Assembly: GCF_016793595.1 (NCBI RefSeq)
Contig: NZ_JAEULY010000004.1
Location: 372,001 to 436,000, forward strand
Direction: 5' to 3'
DNA: 64,000 nt
Source: Phreatobacter sp.
GTDB taxonomy: Bacteria > Pseudomonadota > Alphaproteobacteria > Rhizobiales > Phreatobacteraceae
The first letter of the stretch is position 1. Each line of letters starts with the position of its first letter. Below the pieces are notes generated by a model that searched no databases, was not told the origin of the DNA, and saw nothing but the letters and a program-made list of their open reading frames with translations. Below are positions 27,096-35,217 of the stretch, piece after piece. The position numbers and the translations under genes were made by a program.

Positions 27096-27845
27096 TCATT
27101 TCAGGTCGCTGAGGTAGTGGAAACGATCCGTTCTGCAGAGCGAAACGCGCCATTCCACCTCCTGCCCGTCCAGATCGGTCGCGAGGCGGTCGATGAGGAG
27201 AACTGGCGTTGCAGACGCGATTCCCATCAGCGCGGCGTCCGCGCCGGGACAGGGAACGGCCTTGAGGCTCTCGGTGGCGCGGGCCACCGTCACGCCGTAG
27301 CGCCCGCCATAGAGGCCGTAGAGATTGTTCGGGACCGGCTCGGCGCAATCGAGATCGGGGAACCGCGCGGCCGGCACCGCTATATGCTCGGAAATCGCGA
27401 CCGCGCCGCCAAGCGAGCGTAGCCGGTGGATGCGCACGACATGGGCGCTGCGGGCAACGGAAAGCCGCGCGGCCTCGGCGGCATTGGCGCGGGCGCGTTC
27501 GACCGACAGCACCTGGCTGTCCGGAAACTCGCGGCCGCCGTCATCGCGCGTCAGCTTGAAGAACTGGAAGAGGATGCGGTCCTCGTCATGGCTGGCGACG
27601 AAAGTGCCGACCCCCTGACGGCGCACCAGCAGGTTCTCGGCGGTCATCTCGTCGAGCGCCTTGCGCACCGTTCCCTGACTGACCGAAAGTTCGGCGGCGA
27701 TCTGGAATTCGGACGGAATGATGCGTCCGGCCTGCCACTCGCCGGCGGCGATGCGGCGAACGAGGCGTTCCTTGACCTGGCGATAGAGCGGCCGGAAGCC
27801 GACGACGGCGCCGCTCCCCTCACCCGCCTTGCGCTCCACAGCCAT
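27096..27845 (-). CDS. GntR-family (HutC/UTRA) transcriptional regulator
   Basis: 249-residue repressor with an N-terminal winged helix-turn-helix (about residues 20-85: IPSEFQIAAELSVSQGTVRKALDEM and RRQGVGTFV) and a C-terminal UTRA ligand domain (about 105-245). It is divergent from the sulfolactate operon, 85 nt from the suyA-like gene, with a palindromic operator over the shared promoter. This arrangement implies local control, the effector probably being sulfolactate or a related intermediate (inference). Confidence 0.88.
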   Translation of the reverse strand: MAVERKAGEGSGAVVGFRPLYRQVKERLVRRIAAGEWQAGRIIPSEFQIAAELSVSQGTVRKALDEMTAENLLVRRQGVGTFVASHDEDRILFQFFKLTRDDGGREFPDSQVLSVERARANAAEAARLSVARSAHVVRIHRLRSLGGAVAISEHIAVPAARFPDLDCAEPVPNNLYGLYGGRYGVTVARATESLKAVPCPGADAALMGIASATPVLLIDRLATDLDGQEVEWRVSLCRTDRFHYLSDLK

Positions 27846-27869
27846 GGGCAGTTCCCATCCCGATCCTCG

Positions 27870-27905
27870 TTGACACTGTAGCGCGTCTTATGTCTTATAC
27901 AAGAC
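27870..27905 (+). promoter_or_regulatory. Promoter and GntR operator of the sulfolactate operon
   Basis: TTGACA at 27870-27875 is followed after 18 nt by CTTATA (27894-27899). Over this -10 lies the inverted repeat GTCTT-ATAC-AAGAC (27892-27905), with an extra direct half-site GTCTTAT at 27885-27891. The GTCTTGTATAAGAC-like form is characteristic of HutC-subfamily GntR operators, so repression by blocking polymerase is likely. Confidence 0.65.
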
Positions 27906-27930
27906 CAATAAGCCTACGGAGGAAACGCCC

Positions 27931-28218
27931 ATGGGGGCCCCGCATCTGCTCGCCCACGAGAAGAAGGACACGGTCGGTGTCGTGGTCGTGGAGGGACTGA
28001 AGGCCGGCACCGACATGCTGGCCGTGGTCACCCATGACAATTCGGATTTCCGCATCACCGCGAAGCAGGACATCCCGATCGGCCACAAGGTGGCGCTGAA
28101 GGACATCAAGAAGGGCGACACGGTCTGGAAGTACGGCCAGGACATCGGCGTCGCGAAAGCGGACATCAAGAAGGGCGAACACGCCCACATCCACAACATC
28201 AAGACCAAGCGCTGGTGA
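27931..28218 (+). CDS. suyA: (2R)-sulfolactate sulfo-lyase subunit alpha (UxaA-type SAF domain protein)
   Basis: 95-residue SAF-domain protein, the small subunit of two-part UxaA-family lyases. In SuyAB it works with SuyB to split sulfolactate into pyruvate and sulfite. Readable features are the HDNSDFRITAKQDIPIGHKVAL segment and a His-rich end (GEHAHIHNIKTKRW). GGAGG lies 9 nt before the ATG. It is the first gene of a seven-gene plus-strand operon. Altronate dehydratase also has a SAF domain but normally fused to the large domain; the separate subunit together with the neighbouring dehydrogenases favours SuyA. Confidence 0.78.
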   Translation: MGAPHLLAHEKKDTVGVVVVEGLKAGTDMLAVVTHDNSDFRITAKQDIPIGHKVALKDIKKGDTVWKYGQDIGVAKADIKKGEHAHIHNIKTKRW

Positions 28219-28290
28219 GGCGGGGCTGGCGGCCGATGGCCGCGCTGCCCGACACGATGCCCCAAGCCGAAATCACCTGAGGAAACTGCC

Positions 28291-29574
28291 ATGTCGCTGA
28301 TGGTCGCGAATTTCGATCTCGTCCAGCGCAAGCTGAAGAACGTCAAGGGCCGCAAGATCGAGGCCGAGGCCTTCAAGGCGCCCGCCGTGAAGCGCCCGAC
28401 CGGCCGCGCATTGGACAGCATCCTGGGCTGGCGGCGCGAGAACGGTCGCGTCGGCGTCCGCAACCACGTTCTGATCCTCCCCCTCGACGATCTGTCCAAT
28501 GCCGCCTGCGAAGCGGTGGCTAACAACATCAAGGGTACGCTGGCGATCCCGCACGCCTATGGCCGCCTGCAGTTCGGCGAGGATCTCGACGTTCATTTTC
28601 GCACCCTGATCGGCACGGGCTCCAATCCGAATGTCGCGGCCGTTGTGGTGATCGGCATCGAGGACCAGTGGACGAAGATCGTCGTCGACGGCATCGCCAA
28701 GACCGGCAAGCCCGTCGTCGGCTTCGGCATCGAGGGCCACGGCGACATCGCGACCATCGCCAAGGCGAGCTATGTCGCCAAGGAATTCGTGCAGTGGTCG
28801 AGCGAGCTGGCGCGCGAGAAGTGCCCGATCACCGATCTGTGGATCTCGACCAAGTGCGGCGAGAGCGACACGACGACGGGCCTCTCCTCCTGCCCGACCG
28901 TCGGCAACATGTATGACAAGCTGATCCCGAAGGGCATTTACGGCGTGTTCGGCGAGACGTCCGAGATCACCGGCGCGGAGCATCTGTGCAAGGAGCGCGC
29001 GGCGACGAAGGAGGTCGGCGAGCGCTGGTACAAGATGTGGAAGGCCTATCAGGACGACGTGATCGAGGCCCACAAGACCAACGATCTCTCGGACTCGCAG
29101 CCGACCAAGGGCAACATTGCCGGCGGCCTGACGACGATCGAGGAAAAGGCGCTCGGCAACCTCGAGAAGATCGGCCGCGAGTGCAAATATATCGACATTC
29201 TCGAACCGGCTGAGGCGCCGGCCAAGGGTCCCGGCCTCTACTACATGGACACGTCCTCCGCGGCCGCCGAATGCGTGACGCTGATGGCGGCGGGCGGCTA
29301 TGTGATCCACACCTTCCCGACCGGTCAGGGCAATGTCATCGGCAACCCGATCGTGCCGGTCATCAAGATCACCGGAAATCCGAAGACCATGCGGACCATG
29401 CCGGAGCATATCGACGTGGACGTGTCGGGCGTGCTGAAGCGTACCATGACCGTTCCGCAGGCGGGCGACGCGCTGATCGAGAACATCGTGCGGACGGCGC
29501 ACGGCCGCCTGACCGCCTCGGAAGCGCTCGGCCATCGCGAGTTCTCGCTGACCAAGCTCTACCGCTCGGCATAA
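28291..29574 (+). CDS. suyB: (2R)-sulfolactate sulfo-lyase subunit beta (UxaA family)
   Basis: 427-residue large subunit of a UxaA-family lyase. Its substrate-specific stretches match my recollection of Suy[63 protein letters not shown] and [21 protein letters not shown]. Conserved cysteines (STKCGES, SSCPTVG) could bind the iron needed by the family. It has about 35 extra N-terminal residues. GAGGAA lies 7 nt before the ATG, 72 nt after suyA. The product sulfite would need export or oxidation; the YeiH-type transporter downstream fits. Altronate or galactarate dehydratase activity is the main alternative. Confidence 0.8.
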   Translation: MSLMVANFDLVQRKLKNVKGRKIEAEAFKAPAVKRPTGRALDSILGWRRENGRVGVRNHVLILPLDDLSNAACEAVANNIKGTLAIPHAYGRLQFGEDLDVHFRTLIGTGSNPNVAAVVVIGIEDQWTKIVVDGIAKTGKPVVGFGIEGHGDIATIAKASYVAKEFVQWSSELAREKCPITDLWISTKCGESDTTTGLSSCPTVGNMYDKLIPKGIYGVFGETSEITGAEHLCKERAATKEVGERWYKMWKAYQDDVIEAHKTNDLSDSQPTKGNIAGGLTTIEEKALGNLEKIGRECKYIDILEPAEAPAKGPGLYYMDTSSAAAECVTLMAAGGYVIHTFPTGQGNVIGNPIVPVIKITGNPKTMRTMPEHIDVDVSGVLKRTMTVPQAGDALIENIVRTAHGRLTASEALGHREFSLTKLYRSA

Positions 29575-29614
29575 GCCGACGTAGGAGCGAGACGGCTGGT
29601 GGGGAGTGGGGTCG

Positions 29615-30121
29615 ATGAGCCTTCAGTTCGCCACCCCCCGCCTGTTCCTGACGCCCATCGACGAGGCGGACTTCGCCGATCTCGCCGCGCTCAACGCCGA
29701 TCCCGAGGTCGGTGGCCGGCTGAAACATGGCGTGTTGACGGAGGCACAGACCCGGGCACAGTTAGACGGCTACCGCGCCATCTGGGTCGAGCGTGGCTTC
29801 GGCCTGTTCGCACTGAGGCTGCGCGAGACCCGCGCCTTCGTCGGCATTGCCGGACTGTGGGACCATGACGGCGGCCTCGGAACCGCCTTGCGCTATGCCG
29901 TCGTGCCGGAGCATCGCGGAACCGGATTGGCCCGCGAGGCGGCGATGGGCGCTCTGGACTTCGCCAAACGACAGAACATTCATCCCATCATAGCCGCCAC
30001 GCGCGAAAGCAATATTGCCTCCCAGCGCATTCTCACCGATCTCGGTTTCGCGCTGCGCGATATCAGCGGCGAGCCGGGCCATCGGGTGATGGTCTTCGAA
30101 CTGCCAGAGAGATCATCATGA
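29615..30121 (+). CDS. GNAT family N-acetyltransferase
   Basis: 168-residue acetyl-CoA-dependent acetyltransferase of the RimJ/RimL type. It begins LQFATPRLFLTP, and the acetyl-CoA loop is near VVPEHRGTGLAREA (about residues 95-108), followed by ATRESNIASQRILTDLGF. ATG 29615 is preferred, with GGGGAG upstream; a GTG at 29606 is in frame. Its stop overlaps the next ATG (ATGA), so it is an integral operon member. Its role among sulfonate genes is unknown; N-acetylation of cysteate or protein modification are guesses. Confidence 0.82.
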   Translation: MSLQFATPRLFLTPIDEADFADLAALNADPEVGGRLKHGVLTEAQTRAQLDGYRAIWVERGFGLFALRLRETRAFVGIAGLWDHDGGLGTALRYAVVPEHRGTGLAREAAMGALDFAKRQNIHPIIAATRESNIASQRILTDLGFALRDISGEPGHRVMVFELPERSS

Positions 30122-31155
30122 CCATGCCCATGGCGGCAACCGCCCGCCCGTTGCTTCCTGGCGTGGCGCTCGCCTCCGCGGTTGCCATCGCGGCCGTCTC
30201 GGCCGAACCGCTGGTGCGGCAGGCGAGCGGCGGCCGGCTGGCCCTGCCCGGCATGGTGATCGCGCTGATCATCGGCATCGCGCTGCATTCGCTCGCCGCG
30301 CGGCCACTTTTCGAACCGGGCCTCACCTTCGCGGTCAAGAAGATGCTGCGCTGGGCCATCGGCCTCCTCGGCCTGCGCATCGCCTTCGGCGATATTCTCG
30401 GACTGGGGGTCGGCACGCTCATGCTGGTGGTCGGCTCCATGGGGGCGACGATCGCGGCGGGCATCTGGCTCGCCCGCCGGTTCTCGGTCCACGACGGCTA
30501 TGGCGCGCTGGCGGGAGCCGCCACCGCCGTCTGCGGCGCCTCGGCTGCGCTCGCGACAACCACTGTCCTGCCCAACTATCCGTCCAAGGCCGCCGACACG
30601 GCCTTCACGGTGGTCGCGGCCAATGCGCTCTCCACCATCGTCATGCTGGCTTACCCGCCGCTGGCGATCCTGTTCGGTTTCGACGCGACCAAGACCGGCA
30701 TCCTGCTCGGCGCCACCATTCACGACATGGCGCAGGTGGTTGGCGCGGGCTATGCGGTGTCAGACCCGGTCGGCAATGCCGCCGTCGTGGTGAAGCTGTT
30801 CCGTGTGTTCCTGCTGCTGCCGGTGGTGCTGATCATCGGCTGGTGGTTCGTCCGGCAGGGCCAGCACGCCAATGCCGCCAAGGTGCCCGTGCCGGTCTTC
30901 GCGCTGGTGTTCCTCGCGCTGGTGGCGGTCAACTCCATCCTGCCCGCCGTGCCGGCGCTGGCCGCGCCCTATACGGTCGTCAAGGGCTGGCTGGTCAACC
31001 TCTCCAATGCCGGCCTTCTGATCGCGATCGCGGCGCTGGGGCTCGGAACGTCCATCACTGCCATCCTGTCCATCGGCTGGCGGCATGTCGCGGTGTTCCT
31101 CGGCACGACCTTCGTGATCCTCGCCATCGTCGTGGCAGGACTGTTCATCCTCTAG
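30118..31155 (+). CDS. YeiH/UPF0324 family membrane protein, putative sulfite/sulfate exporter
   Basis: 345-residue polytopic protein with about 10 helices, of the UPF0324/YeiH family. Landmarks are GLLGLRIAFGDIL, AGAATAVCGASAALATT and LGATIHDMAQVVGAGYAVSD. Relatives are annotated as putative sulfate exporters, and to my recollection CuyZ/SuyZ-type sulfite exporters in sulfonate degraders belong here. Its position between suyAB and the sulfolactate dehydrogenases supports removal of the sulfite released by SuyAB. It is translationally coupled to the GNAT gene. Confidence 0.82.
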   Translation: MTMPMAATARPLLPGVALASAVAIAAVSAEPLVRQASGGRLALPGMVIALIIGIALHSLAARPLFEPGLTFAVKKMLRWAIGLLGLRIAFGDILGLGVGTLMLVVGSMGATIAAGIWLARRFSVHDGYGALAGAATAVCGASAALATTTVLPNYPSKAADTAFTVVAANALSTIVMLAYPPLAILFGFDATKTGILLGATIHDMAQVVGAGYAVSDPVGNAAVVVKLFRVFLLLPVVLIIGWWFVRQGQHANAAKVPVPVFALVFLALVAVNSILPAVPALAAPYTVVKGWLVNLSNAGLLIAIAALGLGTSITAILSIGWRHVAVFLGTTFVILAIVVAGLFIL

Positions 31156-31180
31156 GAAACCCGCTCCAGGAAGCCCCCGC

Positions 31181-32128
31181 ATGACCGAGATCGTCATTTC
31201 CGAGTTCATGGACGAGGCGGCGGTCGAGGACCTCAGACGCGACTTCGCGGTCACCTACGACAAGGGCCTGGTCGACCGCCCGGACGAACTGGCGCGCCTT
31301 GCCGCCGGCGCGCGGGCGCTGATCGTCCGCAACCGCACGCAGGTCCGCGGCAGCCTGCTGGAAGCTGGTGCGAAGCTGGAGGCCATCGGCCGGCTCGGCG
31401 TCGGGCTCGACAATATCGACCTCGACGCCTGCGGGGCGCGCGGCATCGCCGTGCTGCCGGCAACCGGCGCCAACGATATCGCGGTGGCCGAATGGGCCGT
31501 GACCACAGTGATGGTGCTGCTGCGCGGGGCCTATTTCGCCACGGCCGAGGTCGCGGCGGGGACCTGGCCGCGCGAACGCCTGATGGGCCGCGAAATCTAC
31601 GGCAAGACACTGGGCCTCGTCGGTTTCGGCGCCATTGCGCGCGAGACGGCGACCCGCGCCAGGGCCCTCGGCATGACCATCATCGCCGCCGATCCCTTCG
31701 TCAGGGATGACGACCCGGTCTGGTCGCGGATCGGCGCGCGGCCGGTCGGCCTCGACGCGCTCGTGGCGGAGGCGGATGCCATCAGCCTGCACGTGCCGCT
31801 GACAGCCGAGACGCGCAATCTCATCGATGGCCGGAGGCTTGCGGCCATGAGGCGCGATGCCGTCGTCGTCAACGCCGCCCGTGGCGGCGTCATCGACGAG
31901 GCGGCGCTGGCGGAAGCGCTGAGGGCCGGCACCATCGCGGGCGCGGCGCTGGACGTGTTCGACGCCGAGCCGCTCAAGGCGGGTTCGCCGCTCGCCGGTT
32001 GCCCCAACCTGATCCTGACCCCGCACATTGCCGGCGTCACGGTCGAGAGCAATGTGCGCGTGTCCTCCGTCACTGCCGCCAATGTCCGTCGCGTCCTGAT
32101 GGAAAACGCGAAAAAGGAGAAGCGCTGA
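31181..32128 (+). CDS. slcC: D-2-hydroxyacid dehydrogenase, probable (S)-sulfolactate dehydrogenase
   Basis: 315-residue NAD-dependent dehydrogenase of the D-isomer-specific 2-hydroxyacid (SerA-like) family. The nucleotide loop is GLVGFGAIARETA (about 143-155), the substrate Arg is in VVNAARGG, the Glu in DVFDAEP and the catalytic His in LTPHIAG (about 290). Alone this fold is ambiguous. Next to suyAB and a comC-like gene it matches SlcC of the Chromohalobacter sulfolactate racemisation system, which oxidises (S)-sulfolactate to sulfopyruvate. It overlaps comC by one base. Confidence 0.72.
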   Translation: MTEIVISEFMDEAAVEDLRRDFAVTYDKGLVDRPDELARLAAGARALIVRNRTQVRGSLLEAGAKLEAIGRLGVGLDNIDLDACGARGIAVLPATGANDIAVAEWAVTTVMVLLRGAYFATAEVAAGTWPRERLMGREIYGKTLGLVGFGAIARETATRARALGMTIIAADPFVRDDDPVWSRIGARPVGLDALVAEADAISLHVPLTAETRNLIDGRRLAAMRRDAVVVNAARGGVIDEAALAEALRAGTIAGAALDVFDAEPLKAGSPLAGCPNLILTPHIAGVTVESNVRVSSVTAANVRRVLMENAKKEKR

Positions 32129-33120
32129 TGACCCGGGTCCCGCTCGATGTCGCCCGCTCATGGGTGGCGCGCATCTTCACGGAGAACGGCGCGAATGCCG
32201 AGGCCGCCGCTTCCGTCGCGGCGGCGCTGGTCAGGGCCGAAAGCGAGGGGCTGAAGGGCCACGGCCTTTCCCGCATCCCGACCTATCTGGTGATGCTGAG
32301 AAGCGGCAAGATCGACGGCCGCGCCGTACCGACCGCGAAGCGCGTTCGCGCCGCGACGCTGATGGTCGATGCGGCCAACGGCTTTGCCTATCCGGCGGTG
32401 GACCTCGCGCTGAAGGAGCTGCCGGCCATCGTCGCGGAGACCGGGATCGCGGCGGCGGCCATCGCCCGCTCCAACCATGCCGGCGCGCTTGGCGCCCATG
32501 TCGAGGCGCTGGCGGACAAGGGGCTGATCGCGCTGTTCTTCGCCAATACGCCGGAGGCCATCGCGCCGGCGGGCGGCACAAAGGCCGTCTACGGCACCAA
32601 TCCCATCGCCTTCGCCTGCCCCCTGCCCGGCCGTCCCGCCGTGGTCGTGGACCTCGCGCTATCCACGGTGGCGCGCGGCAATATCGTCGCAGCGAACCAG
32701 AAGGGCGAACCGATCCCCGAGGGCTGGGCGCTCGACACGGAAGGCAACCCGACAACCGACGCCGCCAAGGCGCTGAAGGGCACCATGGTTGCTCTCGGAG
32801 GCCCCAAGGGCACGGCGCTCGCCCTGATGGTCGAGGTGCTCGCGGCCGCGCTCACCGGTGCACATCTCGCGTTCGAGGCCTCCTCGTTCCTTGACGACAA
32901 GGGCCCGCCGCCCGGCACCGGCCAGACGATCCTCGCCATCGACCCCGCCGGCTTCGGCCACGGCGCTTTCGGCGAGCGGATCGCGGCGCTGGCAGGCGCG
33001 ATCGAGGCGCAGGCGGGAGCCCGGCTGCCCGGCCAACGGCGCCTCGCCCTGCGCCAGAAGGCGGCCGCGGACGGCATCGTCCTGCCTGCCGATCTCATCG
33101 AGAAGCACGGCGCGCCCTGA
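32128..33120 (+). CDS. comC: Malate/L-lactate dehydrogenase family protein, probable (R)-sulfolactate dehydrogenase
   Basis: 330-residue NAD(P)H-dependent oxidoreductase of the LDH2/MDH2 family. It has the family features SEGLKGHGLSRIPTYL near residue 40, the catalytic His in SNHAGALGAHVEAL (about 117) and GTNPIAFACP (about 155). ComC reduces sulfopyruvate to (R)-sulfolactate; paired with SlcC it converts the S- to the R-enantiomer, which SuyAB can cleave. AAGGAGAAG precedes the ATG, which overlaps the slcC stop (TGATG). Malate, ureidoglycolate or other 2-hydroxyacids would be the alternative substrates. Confidence 0.75.
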   Translation: MTRVPLDVARSWVARIFTENGANAEAAASVAAALVRAESEGLKGHGLSRIPTYLVMLRSGKIDGRAVPTAKRVRAATLMVDAANGFAYPAVDLALKELPAIVAETGIAAAAIARSNHAGALGAHVEALADKGLIALFFANTPEAIAPAGGTKAVYGTNPIAFACPLPGRPAVVVDLALSTVARGNIVAANQKGEPIPEGWALDTEGNPTTDAAKALKGTMVALGGPKGTALALMVEVLAAALTGAHLAFEASSFLDDKGPPPGTGQTILAIDPAGFGHGAFGERIAALAGAIEAQAGARLPGQRRLALRQKAAADGIVLPADLIEKHGAP

Positions 33121-33244
33121 GCGGAGCCTGGCAGGATGACAACACCGCGAGGCGTGGCAGCAGCGCTCGCGGCCGTATTGCTCCGCGATGATCCAGCGGC
33201 TACGCGAGATTTGAGATTTCCGCCCAAGGGCTGAGGGACCATTC

Positions 33245-34492
33245 ATGACTGTCGCCAACGGCCGCTTACTGCTCGCCATTCCCGGGCCGACCAACATTCC
33301 CGACCGCGTGCTGCAGGCGATGATCCGCCCGGCCGAGGAAATCTATTCGGGCCCGATGGTGTCTCTGACCGACAGCCTGCTGGGCGATCTCCAGCGGATT
33401 TTCCGCACGCGCGGACGCACCTACATCTACGCCGCCAACGGCCATGGCGGCTGGGAGGCCGCGATCTCGAACGTGCTGTCGCGCGGCGACAAGGTGCTGG
33501 TGCTGGCAAGCGGCCGCTTCGCCATCGGCTGGGGCCAGATGGCGGCCTTCATGGGTGCCGATGTCGAGGTGATGGACGGTTCCTGGCGCGCCAGCATCGA
33601 TCCGACGGCGGTCGAGGAGCGGCTGAAGCGCGACACGGCCCATTCCATCAAGGCCATCCTGATGGTGCAGATCGACACGGCCTCGGGCGTCGTCAACGAC
33701 GTGCAGGCGGTGCGCCGGGCCATCGACGCGGCCGGCCACCCCGCCCTGTTCATGGTGGACGGCGTCGCCTCGCTCGGCTGCATGCCGTTCGAGATGGATG
33801 CCTGGGGCATCGACGTGGCCATGTCGGCTTCGCAGAAGGGCATGATGACGCCGCCCGGCCTCGCCTTCGTCGCCGCCAACGACAAGGCGCACAAGGCGCA
33901 CGAGACCGCCGACATGAAGACGCTCTACTGGGACTGGACCGCGCGCCAGGGCAAGGAGCACTACATGAAATATTGCGGCACGCCGCCCGAGCACCTGCTC
34001 TTCGCGCTGCGCGCCGCGCTGGACATGATCCTCGAGGAGGGTCTGGAAGCCGTCTGGAAGCGCCATGCCCTGCTCGCCGCCGCGACGCACGCCGCCATCG
34101 GCAAGTGGGCGGAAGGCCAGGTGATCTCCTGCAACGTCACCGATCCCGCGCAGCGCGCCTGCTCCGTGACGCCCGTGCTGGTCAACGGCGCCGATTCCGA
34201 GGCGATCGCGGCCTATACCCAGAAGATCTGCGGCGTGACACTCGGTTCGGCCATCGGCGAACTGTCGGGCCGCGCGTTCCGCATCGCTCATATGGGCCAC
34301 GTCAACGCGCCGATGGTGCTTGGCTCGCTCTCGGCCATCGAAATGGCCCTGAAGGCGCTCGGCATCCCGCATGGCGAGGGTGGCGTGTCCGCCGCCGTCG
34401 CCACGCTGGCGGAGGGCGCTGGGCTGCCCTTCGGCCCCGCCGTGCACGAAGTGCCCGAGAACGACCTAGCGGCGCCCACCGCGCCGGTGTGA
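33245..34492 (+). CDS. Class V PLP aminotransferase (alanine/serine-glyoxylate aminotransferase type)
   Basis: 415-residue fold-type I PLP enzyme resembling serine- or alanine-glyoxylate aminotransferase. It opens with IPGPTNIPDRVLQAM; the substrate loop is NGHGGWEAAISN, the cofactor Asp is in MVDGVASLG, and the Schiff-base Lys is in MSASQKGMM (about residue 200). GAGGGA lies 6 nt before the ATG, 124 nt after comC. If part of the operon it could deaminate L-cysteate to sulfopyruvate, feeding the same pathway; serine-glyoxylate exchange is the conservative assignment. The C-terminus has a short Pro/Ala-rich tail. Confidence 0.8.
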   Translation: MTVANGRLLLAIPGPTNIPDRVLQAMIRPAEEIYSGPMVSLTDSLLGDLQRIFRTRGRTYIYAANGHGGWEAAISNVLSRGDKVLVLASGRFAIGWGQMAAFMGADVEVMDGSWRASIDPTAVEERLKRDTAHSIKAILMVQIDTASGVVNDVQAVRRAIDAAGHPALFMVDGVASLGCMPFEMDAWGIDVAMSASQKGMMTPPGLAFVAANDKAHKAHETADMKTLYWDWTARQGKEHYMKYCGTPPEHLLFALRAALDMILEEGLEAVWKRHALLAAATHAAIGKWAEGQVISCNVTDPAQRACSVTPVLVNGADSEAIAAYTQKICGVTLGSAIGELSGRAFRIAHMGHVNAPMVLGSLSAIEMALKALGIPHGEGGVSAAVATLAEGAGLPFGPAVHEVPENDLAAPTAPV

Positions 34493-34593
34493 GGCGCGGG
34501 CCTGCCTCGCCGCGCGTTCAGGCCGGCGATCCCGCCCGTGGAACCAGCAGACCATCCGGCGCATTGTTGCGTGACGATCACCGGAGGTCCGCC

Positions 34594-35133
34594 ATGAGCA
34601 AATCCACTACCCGCAAGACCGCAGCCCCGAAAGCCAAGGCCGGAGGCAGGCCGTCCGGCCATCAGGCCTTCGTCAGCGACCTGACGAGCAACACGCGCGC
34701 CGCCATGATCGACCTGCTCAACGCACGGCTGGCCGACACGATCGATCTGAAACTGGCGGTCAAGCAGGCCCACTGGAACATCAAGGGACCGAGCTTCATC
34801 GCCATCCACGAGCTGCTCGATCAGGTCTCCGCGCGGGTGGAGGAGCACTACGATACGATCGCCGAGCGTTGCGTGCAGCTCGGCGGCACCGCCTTCGGCA
34901 CCGTTCAGGCGGTGGCCAAGGCGACCTCGCTGTCGCCCTACCCGACCACGGCGACCAGCCAGACCACGCATGTCCGCCAGATCGCGGACCATCTCGGAGC
35001 GGTGGCTGCCGCCTGCCGCGCGGCGGTGGATCAGTCTGACGAGGCCGGCGATGCGGTCACCGCCGACATCTTCACCGGCATCGCCCGGGCGCTCGACAAG
35101 GACCACTGGTTCATCGGCGCGCATCTGGAGTGA
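34594..35133 (+). CDS. dps: Dps family DNA-binding / ferritin-like protein
   Basis: 179-residue Dps, a dodecameric iron-storing, DNA-protecting protein of stationary phase and oxidative stress. The inter-subunit ferroxidase residues are seen in QAHWNIKGPSFIAIHELLDQ and EEHYDTIAERCVQLGG. The N-terminal 20 residues are Lys/Arg-rich (KSTTRKTAAPKAKAGG), suited to DNA binding. GGAGG lies 6 nt before the ATG. It begins 101 nt after the aminotransferase and is probably transcribed separately. Confidence 0.93.
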   Translation: MSKSTTRKTAAPKAKAGGRPSGHQAFVSDLTSNTRAAMIDLLNARLADTIDLKLAVKQAHWNIKGPSFIAIHELLDQVSARVEEHYDTIAERCVQLGGTAFGTVQAVAKATSLSPYPTTATSQTTHVRQIADHLGAVAAACRAAVDQSDEAGDAVTADIFTGIARALDKDHWFIGAHLE

Positions 35134-35181
35134 CAGGCGAAACCGCCTGCCACATCCGACCGGCTTTGTCGGGACGATTGA

Positions 35182-35211
35182 CGCCGCGCCCGGCTCGACC
35201 GGGGCGCGGCG
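35182..35211. terminator. Possible bidirectional terminator between dps and the MDR gene
   Basis: G+C-rich inverted repeat (CGCCGCGCCCGG pairing with CCGGGGCGCGGCG, one bulged G) between two convergent genes. No U-tract on either side. Confidence 0.4.
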
Positions 35212-35217
35212 AGACGG

